From assembly GCA_963837395.1 (NCBI GenBank), contig CAWINI010000004.1:2356001-2420000 (forward strand): a stretch of 64,000 bases of DNA. Direction: 5' to 3'. The position numbers and the translations under genes are program-made. The notes below the pieces were generated by a model that made no database searches, had not been told where the DNA came from, and was given only the letters and a program-made list of their open reading frames with translations. Source of the stretch: CAVZQN01 sp963837395. GTDB taxonomy: Bacteria > Acidobacteriota > HRBIN11 > JAKEFK01. This document shows positions 58,695-64,000 of this stretch, one piece after another. The stretch's first letter is position 1; each line of letters begins with the position of its first letter.

Positions 58695-59150
58695 TTATCT
58701 ACTGAATGTTCCGCTTCCAGTAATATTGCCAGATCGGCCATCAATCAAATTGATTTGATGCGTGATTGTGGCATTCATCATATTTCCTGAGACACTTCCT
58801 GCGAGATGTAGAGTTATAGTTCCCAAAATATTACTCGCTCCACCATCCAACACCAATTGGTTTCCACCAACACTGCCTTGAACATCAGCAGTAATACCGG
58901 AACCATCATATGAAAAGTTGCCTTCCACTTCTGATCGGCTTGGCATTCCTTGACTCAATACCATTGTCGCATTCAAGGTGGATCCCTGTGTAAAACCGGT
59001 GTCTGAGCAAACATCAGCCGGACTGCAACTCTGAAATGTGACGGCTGCACGCCATGTTCCACTGATATCAGGCGCATTTTCATCATTATTGTCTTTTGTA
59101 CAACCAGCTAGCGTTACGATAACTGCAAGACAAATAAAAGCTTTTTTCAT
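58695..59150 (-). CDS. Lipoprotein of unknown function
   Basis: A 151-residue exported protein. The leader KKAFICLAVIVTLAGC has the lipobox LAGC. The mature part is Thr-, Ser- and Gly-rich beta (DISGTWRAAVTFQSCSPADV, TITLHLAGSVSGNMMNATIT), as in small secreted beta-sandwich proteins. The two cysteines (CSPADVC) may make a disulfide. It is convergent with the ABM gene, whose stop is adjacent. No function is visible. Confidence 0.7.
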   Translation of the reverse strand: MKKAFICLAVIVTLAGCTKDNNDENAPDISGTWRAAVTFQSCSPADVCSDTGFTQGSTLNATMVLSQGMPSRSEVEGNFSYDGSGITADVQGSVGGNQLVLDGGASNILGTITLHLAGSVSGNMMNATITHQINLIDGRSGNITGSGTFSR

Positions 59151-59196
59151 AAAATCCAATCACCCCTACCGTCTCTAATATGAAACGTTTATAGTT

Positions 59197-60638
59197 ATGC
59201 CTATGGTTGATACAGCGCAAGAACCAATACGTTTACGTTTCGCTCCAAGCCCTACTGGATACCTGCACGTAGGTGGCGCTCGAACCGCCCTTTATAACTA
59301 TCTTTTAGCCCGTAAAAAGAACGGAATATTCTTGCTGCGAATTGAAGATACAGATGTTCAGCGATCTTCGCAAGAGATGGTCGATATCATTTTGAATAGC
59401 TTGAAGTGGCTCGGGCTGAACTGGGATGAAGGTCCGTATTATCAATCACAACGTTTCGATTTGTATCGAAAGGCAGCATTCGAGTTGCTGGAAAATGGAA
59501 AAGCGTATCGTTGCTTCTGCACACCTGAAGAAATTAATATCCGCCGTGAAGCTGGCCTGAAAGAAAAAGGAATGTGGAAATATGAACGCACCTGCTATCA
59601 ACTTTCGCCGGATGAAATTAGAGCCAAACTAGGTAACGGCTCAACTTTTGCGATCCGATTTCTTGTACCTCCCGGCCGCACAGCATTTCAAGATCTGGTT
59701 CATGGCGAAATTGAGCTGGATCATAACCAGGTTGATGATTTTGTTTTGCTTCGCTCAGACAGTTTTCCAACTTACCATCTTTCGGTGGTTGTAGATGATA
59801 TTGATATGCGCATCACCCATGTAATTCGCGGTGATGATCACATTTCAAATACACCGAAGCAAATTTTGTTGTACGAGGCATTTGGAAGAAAAACTCCACA
59901 CTTTGCGCATCTTCCACTGATTCTGGTCCTGATAAAAAGCGTCTTAGTAAGCGGCATGGTTCCGTTGCAGTTGAAGAGTATCGTAATCAAGGAATTCTTC
60001 CTGAAGCTCTGGATAATTTTCTCGCTTTACTTGGTTGGAATCCCGGGGATGAACGTGAAGTCATGAGCCTGGAAGAATTGACCCGTGAGTTTGATCTGGA
60101 TCGAGTAAACAGCAGCAATGCTGTCTTTGATATCAAAAAATTGCAATGGATGAATTCTAAATATCTTTCGTTGGTTCCTCTGTCGCGAATCATTGAATTG
60201 CTGCGTCCATTTCTAAAACATCCTGAATGGGAAAAAGATCCTGACTTTGAGAAGAGAGTGGATTTGATGCGAACACGCGCACAGTCAATGTTGGAAATTG
60301 AAGATCTTCTGTTACCTTTCTATCGAAATGATTTCAGTTATGATGCCGGCGGATTAGCGAAAGTTAAAAAAGATACTAAGGTAATTACCTTACTATATGA
60401 ATTAATTTCAGACCTGGAAAGAATTGAGCCATGGAATCATCAAGCGTTAGAAGTTTCCTTCCGTTCTTTTGCTGAAGCGCATGGAATCAAGTCTGCAGTT
60501 ATTATCCATCCTGTCCGATTGGCGATCAGCGGTAAAACAGGCGGCCCAGGCCTCTTCGAGTTGATGGAAGTGATGGAAAAACGCAATACCATCGATAGGT
60601 TACATAGGTTTGTCAGTACGCTACAAGAACATGCCTAA
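59197..60638 (+). CDS. gltX: Glutamate-tRNA ligase, frameshifted in the middle
   Basis: About 480 codons. The class I HIGH motif is FAPSPTGYLHVGGARTALYN. ATP and glutamate residues are in RIEDTDVQRSSQEM and VIRGDDHISNTPKQILLYEA. The KMSKS loop would be DKKRLSKRHG. At about 59925 a G is missing in the GG run, so LILGPDKKRLSKRHG is read as LILVLIK and then out of frame; the correct frame resumes to the end (GILPEALDNFLALLGWNP, DIKKLQWMNSKYL). An intact gltX is normally essential, so an assembly error is the most likely reason. The stop codon is in the first heptamer of the array at 60636. Confidence 0.92.
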
Positions 60639-60702
60639 AACGTAATACGTAAAACGTAAACAGGGTATCCACGATTTTACGTTTTACGTTTCACGTTTTA
60701 CG
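60636..60702. repeat. Heptamer array with inverted arms (unit TAAAACG)
   Basis: Left units TAAAACG, TAATACG, TAAAACG, TAAACAG (60636-60663) face right units TTTTACG, TTTTACG, TTTCACG, TTTTACG (60675-60702) across an 11-base loop. The gltX stop codon TAA is the first three bases of the first unit. It ends 8 bases before the alkyltransferase start. Confidence 0.85.
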
Positions 60703-60710
60703 GAGCTCAC

Positions 60711-61013
60711 GTGAGTCGATACGAAATCATTTGGAAAACTGTGAAGCGAGTTCCATATGGGCGTGTTGCAACGTACGGACAGATTGCGCGTGAAGCTGGG
60801 ATGGAAGATCATGCCAGACTCGTTGGCTATGCTTTGCATGCACTTCCAAAGGGGATTCAAATTCCATGGCATCGTGTCATTAACTCCGCTGGTCGCATAT
60901 CACTAGGTGGCTCTTCCGCTCGCCGACAAAAAAAATTATTAGAACAAGAAGGCATTCAGTTTCTACCATCAGGCAAAATCAGCTTGAAAGTTTATCAATG
61001 GGATGGCCTGTGA
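60711..61013 (+). CDS. Alkyltransferase-like protein (MGMT fold, Trp at the catalytic Cys)
   Basis: A 100-residue protein with the DNA-binding domain of O6-alkylguanine-DNA alkyltransferase: GRVATYGQIAREAG, ARLVGYALHALP, and IPWHRVINSAGRIS. The motif is PWHRV where active enzymes have PCHRV, so it cannot accept the alkyl group but should bind alkylated guanine and flag it for nucleotide excision repair, as Atl proteins do. It starts with GTG. GAGCTCAC precedes it; no perfect ribosome site. Confidence 0.9.
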   Translation: MSRYEIIWKTVKRVPYGRVATYGQIAREAGMEDHARLVGYALHALPKGIQIPWHRVINSAGRISLGGSSARRQKKLLEQEGIQFLPSGKISLKVYQWDGL

Positions 61014-61025
61014 TTTAATGACTGC

Positions 61026-62414
61026 ATGGTAGTTCTCACCGTTACCTGTTACGGAAACACCATGAGTTTTCCGTTACTGGAGAACCTCCAGGAATTCACC
61101 GCGGGATCACTTCCTGATAATCAAATTTATCTTCCTTATCGCGGCGTATCGCGTCGTCATTTTTCTTTAATTCGAAACAACAAAAATTGGCTTGTAAAAG
61201 ATTTGGGAAGCACGAATGGCACACGTGTGAATGGAACAAAGATTCAAGAGATCAGTATCCAGGCTGGCGACAAGATTCAAGCTGGTGTTGTGGAATGTGT
61301 GCTTCAGGAATCAGAACAAGAAATGCTTGTAGACACAGATTCCGGTGAAATGCGGATGTCCGCTGGTGAGCGGACTGATGAAATTGGCGCAATTTCTGCT
61401 TCAAAAGAAACTCCATTTTATTCATTTCCAGGATTGGTGCTTCCTGAAGGGATGGTGTTAGGGCGCTCCCGCAAGATGCTGGAAATTTATCAAAAGATTC
61501 ACGCGCTTGCTGATAGCGATGTTTCAGTAATGTTGATCGGTGAAACAGGTGTAGGAAAAGAAATATTCGCACGCACTTTGCATCTCTCTGGAAAGCGAGC
61601 AAGCGGACCATTCATTGCTGTTAATTGCGCTGCAATTCCTGAGGAACTTGCCGAAGCTGAGCTGTTTGGAATCGGAGAAAAAGTTGCAACTGATGTAAAA
61701 GAACGGAAAGGAAAAATAATTCTTGCAAATGGTGGAACTCTCTTCCTCGATGAACTCAGCGCATTTCCGATGGGGCTTCAGGCAAAAATTTTGCGTGCGC
61801 TTGAAGAAAGAGTTGTCTATCCGGTAGGCGAACACAAAGGCATTCCGGTAAATTTTCGGATGATAAGCGCAACCAACATGGATCCGCAAGAATTAATTTC
61901 GACACAGCGGCTGCGCGAGGATTTATATCATCGTGTTGCTGCAATGGAAATAATAATTCCACCGCTGCGTGAACGGAAAGAAGATCTGAAAATGTTGGTT
62001 TCAGGTTTGCTTCAAGTCATCTCAAAACGTGAAGCGAGACCGATATCGGGTTTAAGCCGCCGCCTTTTTGCAATGCTCTACTCTTATTCTTATCCCGGCA
62101 ATATTCGTGAACTCGTAAATATTCTCAGCGCAATGGTTGCACTCGCTCATCGCGGTGAAATATTGGATATTCATCTTGCACCAGGAAAACTTTTAGAAAC
62201 AAAAGAAGTGAAAGAAGATTTGGAAGGAACTGTACGGATGGATTCGCCTCAAAACCTTCACGCTCAAATCGATGCCTACTCCCGCAGACTAATTCTGGAA
62301 GCTTTGAACAATTGTCAGTGGAATATCACCCAGACAGCGAAAGCACTAAAGCTAAGCCCTTTCGGTTTACGCAAGATGATGAAACGCCTCGAAATCCCGC
62401 TAAAGTCGGATTAA
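61026..62414 (+). CDS. FHA-domain AAA+ regulator lacking the GAFTGA loop
   Basis: A 462-residue protein. The FHA domain (15-90; GVSRRHFSLIRNNK, GSTNGTRVNG) binds phosphothreonine. The sigma-54-type AAA+ domain (about 140-375) has Walker A GETGVGKE, GGTLFLDELSAF, an Arg-finger region and YPGNIREL. Where the GAFTGA loop should follow ELFG, the sequence reads GIGEKVATDVKERKG. A C-terminal Fis-type HTH is present (NITQTAKALKLSPFGLRKMM). Without GAFTGA it may not open sigma-54 promoters, and may instead act on sigma-70 promoters or only bind DNA. Kinases in the window could phosphorylate its FHA partner. Confidence 0.85.
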   Translation: MVVLTVTCYGNTMSFPLLENLQEFTAGSLPDNQIYLPYRGVSRRHFSLIRNNKNWLVKDLGSTNGTRVNGTKIQEISIQAGDKIQAGVVECVLQESEQEMLVDTDSGEMRMSAGERTDEIGAISASKETPFYSFPGLVLPEGMVLGRSRKMLEIYQKIHALADSDVSVMLIGETGVGKEIFARTLHLSGKRASGPFIAVNCAAIPEELAEAELFGIGEKVATDVKERKGKIILANGGTLFLDELSAFPMGLQAKILRALEERVVYPVGEHKGIPVNFRMISATNMDPQELISTQRLREDLYHRVAAMEIIIPPLRERKEDLKMLVSGLLQVISKREARPISGLSRRLFAMLYSYSYPGNIRELVNILSAMVALAHRGEILDIHLAPGKLLETKEVKEDLEGTVRMDSPQNLHAQIDAYSRRLILEALNNCQWNITQTAKALKLSPFGLRKMMKRLEIPLKSD

Positions 62415-62487
62415 TCACCACAAAGACACAAAGTTATTTTTATCTAAATTAATAAAACCTTAAGTGTACTATGTACCTTTGTGGTGA
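62415..62487. terminator. Wide inverted repeat between two convergent regulator genes
   Basis: TCACCACAAAG (62415-62425) and CTTTGTGGTGA (62477-62487) are perfect 11-bp arms, with an AT-rich 51-base centre. It fills the gap between the two AAA+ genes and may end transcription from both sides. A similar TTTGTGGTGAG occurs near 35904, at the end of the broken quinoprotein. Confidence 0.6.
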
Positions 62488-62488
62488 G

Positions 62489-64000
62489 TTAAACGCGGTC
62501 TTTCAAACCAAGATTACGTACAAGCCGGTACAAATAATTTGGATGGACTCCAAGGCGTGATGCAGCTTCATTGTAATTGCTGTTCGTTCCTTCGAACGCT
62601 TTCAACACAAGCTCCTGTTTAAATTTGTTCACTGAATCCTGATAATTTGTATCGGGGCGCAATCCGGCTGGTTCCGATTCGGTAACCGAAACAGGCAAAT
62701 CTTCTGGCAAAATTAAATCTGTTGAACCCATCACTACAGCACGTTCGATCGCATTTTCCAATTCTCTAACATTGCCCGGCCAATCATAATGCTGCAGATA
62801 TTGAAGCGCTTCTTGTGAAATACCATGCAGCGGGCGTCCGGCTTTTTTGCTGAAACGTGAGACAAAGTAACGCGCTAAAAGCGGGATGTCTTCACGCATA
62901 TCACGTAACGATGGCATACGAAGAGTTAAAACATTCAACCGATAAAACAAATCTTGCCGGAATGTTCCTTCTTGAATTCCTTTTTGCAAATCACGGTTGG
63001 TTGCTACAACGATCCGGATATTAATCTTCAGCGGACGTGTACTACCCACCCGTTCAATCTCACGTTCCTGCAAAGCTCTCAAGAGCTTCGCCTGAAGTGG
63101 CACTGCCATTTCACCAATTTCGTCCAAAAATACGGTGCCACCTTCAGCTGCTTCGAGTTTCCCTTTTTTCAGTACAATCGCACCTGTAAATGCACCTTTT
63201 TCATGTCCAAATAATTCGCTTTCTAAAAGAGATTCCGGCAGCGCAGCACAATTGATGGCAACAAATGGATATTCACTTCTAGGACTATTTGCGTGAATTG
63301 CACGCGCCACTAATTCTTTGCCAGTTCCACTTTCACCAGTAACCAGAATTGTTGAATCAGTCGGCGCAGTTCTGCGCACAAATTCAAAAACTTTGCGGAT
63401 CGCAGAACTTTCTCCAACAATTTCTCGATCCATCTGAAGTTCTGCACGTAAATTTCTTGATGCTTCAAGAGCCGCTTCATAATTCTGAATATTCCGGATA
63501 GCAGGAGCAGCCAGACCTGCGATTGCACCAGCAAGCTGCAAATGATGCTCATCGAATTTGTATTGCGGATCAAATGTATCCAGATACAAGAGTCCTAGAA
63601 CTTGATCAAACAAAACGAATGGCGCACAGATTATGGAATGCGGTGAAGCCGCTAGCAGGCTATCGGTTTTTTTCACCAGTTCATTTTGCAAAACATCATT
63701 GGCCAGAAATGCTGACTTGTTTTCAACAACGTGCATTAACAATGAACGGCTTACTTGCACTGCATCGGGCCGCGACTTTCGCCAGAGTGAACAAACATTA
63801 TTAAACTCGGGTACGGATTCAACATACAAAAAAATTGCAGCCCGCTGTGCGGGAATGGAATCAAACATTAATTCAAGTAATTTTTCGCTCATCTCTTTTA
63901 TGTCTTGAACCGAATTGACCGAATGACTGATACGAAGCAGCAAAGTTAAATCGTGTGAGTCAGGTGTGATTTGTAATGGATCATCAATTCGAAGAGATAT
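62489..64000 (-). CDS. GAF-domain sigma-54-dependent activator, 5' end cut by window edge
   Basis: At least 503 residues are visible. The frame is open through 64000, and upstream of the Met-rich part reads ISLRIDDPLQITPDSHDLTL, which may be the end of an FHA domain. A GAF domain follows (AQRAAIFLYVESVPEFNNVC, FVLFDQVLGLLYLDTFDPQY). The AAA+ domain is complete, with GESGTGKE, ELFGHEKGAFTGA and GGTVFLDEIGEM, so it should activate sigma-54 promoters. A Fis-type HTH ends it (NYNEAASRLGVHPNYLYRLV). It is convergent with the GAFTGA-less regulator. Confidence 0.9.
   Translation of the reverse strand: MSLRIDDPLQITPDSHDLTLLLRISHSVNSVQDIKEMSEKLLELMFDSIPAQRAAIFLYVESVPEFNNVCSLWRKSRPDAVQVSRSLLMHVVENKSAFLANDVLQNELVKKTDSLLAASPHSIICAPFVLFDQVLGLLYLDTFDPQYKFDEHHLQLAGAIAGLAAPAIRNIQNYEAALEASRNLRAELQMDREIVGESSAIRKVFEFVRRTAPTDSTILVTGESGTGKELVARAIHANSPRSEYPFVAINCAALPESLLESELFGHEKGAFTGAIVLKKGKLEAAEGGTVFLDEIGEMAVPLQAKLLRALQEREIERVGSTRPLKINIRIVVATNRDLQKGIQEGTFRQDLFYRLNVLTLRMPSLRDMREDIPLLARYFVSRFSKKAGRPLHGISQEALQYLQHYDWPGNVRELENAIERAVVMGSTDLILPEDLPVSVTESEPAGLRPDTNYQDSVNKFKQELVLKAFEGTNSNYNEAASRLGVHPNYLYRLVRNLGLKDRV

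Noticed and set aside
2538..60702. CRISPR arrays
   Set aside because: The heptamer runs have no spacers and no cas genes are present.

Overview
The window looks like a chromosomal segment from an acidobacterium (Acidobacteriota) or a close relative with a moderate to low GC content for that phylum. The evidence is family content, not a marker phylogeny. It holds an 811-residue FtsX/MacB-type permease of the acidobacterial duplicated orphan permease type, and two Ser/Thr kinases with C-terminal TPR regions plus a third with the TPR region in front of the kinase. It also holds three large S9 oligopeptidases, and FHA- or GAF-linked AAA+ sigma-54-type regulators. There is no phage, plasmid, IS or CRISPR signature. 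Genes are packed tightly, with no gap over 300 bp.

Layout. 1-6.1 kb: two radical SAM/SPASM proteins, a nucleotidyltransferase, a methyltransferase, a PrsW-like membrane protease and a thiol-redox pair. 6.1-10.5 kb: an ArsR/SRPBCC operon with a very clear operator-promoter, then a membrane protein bracketed by 90-bp direct repeats, then an FAD desaturase-like gene. 10.6-15.1 kb: a TPR kinase and the agmatine-to-putrescine pair aguB-aguA. 15.1-25.1 kb: secreted or exported enzymes (M19 dipeptidase-like, HExxH metalloprotease, transglutaminase, M23), another kinase, a ThrE-type exporter and tRNA-Ser(GCT). 25.3-30.1 kb: two S9 peptidases around an SPFH protein. 30.3-38.9 kb: a DUF6788/J-domain fusion, a GYF_2 membrane protein, tandem 2OG-Fe(II) oxygenase-like paralogues, the permease, a broken quinoprotein, a metallo-beta-lactamase-fold protein and a MetR-like LysR regulator. 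39.0-43.8 kb: one tight operon of an AsnB-like ATP-pyrophosphatase, a radical SAM protein, an FAD halogenase-like protein and a DNA ligase. 43.9-47.9 kb: tRNA-Ser(TGA) and a stress-type cluster (two CBS-pair proteins, DoxX, response regulator, DUF1328, BON lipoprotein). 48-64 kb: HemQ, a TPR-first kinase, LigD, an S9 peptidase, gltX, an alkyltransferase-like protein and two AAA+ regulators.

Two window-wide patterns stand out. First, at least seven gene borders carry short arrays of 7-bp units. The unit sequence differs at each place, but the period is always 7. Four arrays are arranged as inverted arms, and four overlap the stop codon of a flanking gene. Second, six genes are interrupted by single-base indels, one of which also carries a Trp-to-stop change. 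Because one victim is gltX, an essential-type gene, base-level assembly error is the leading explanation for most of them.

All calls come from reading translated sequence and motifs by eye. No database search was run.
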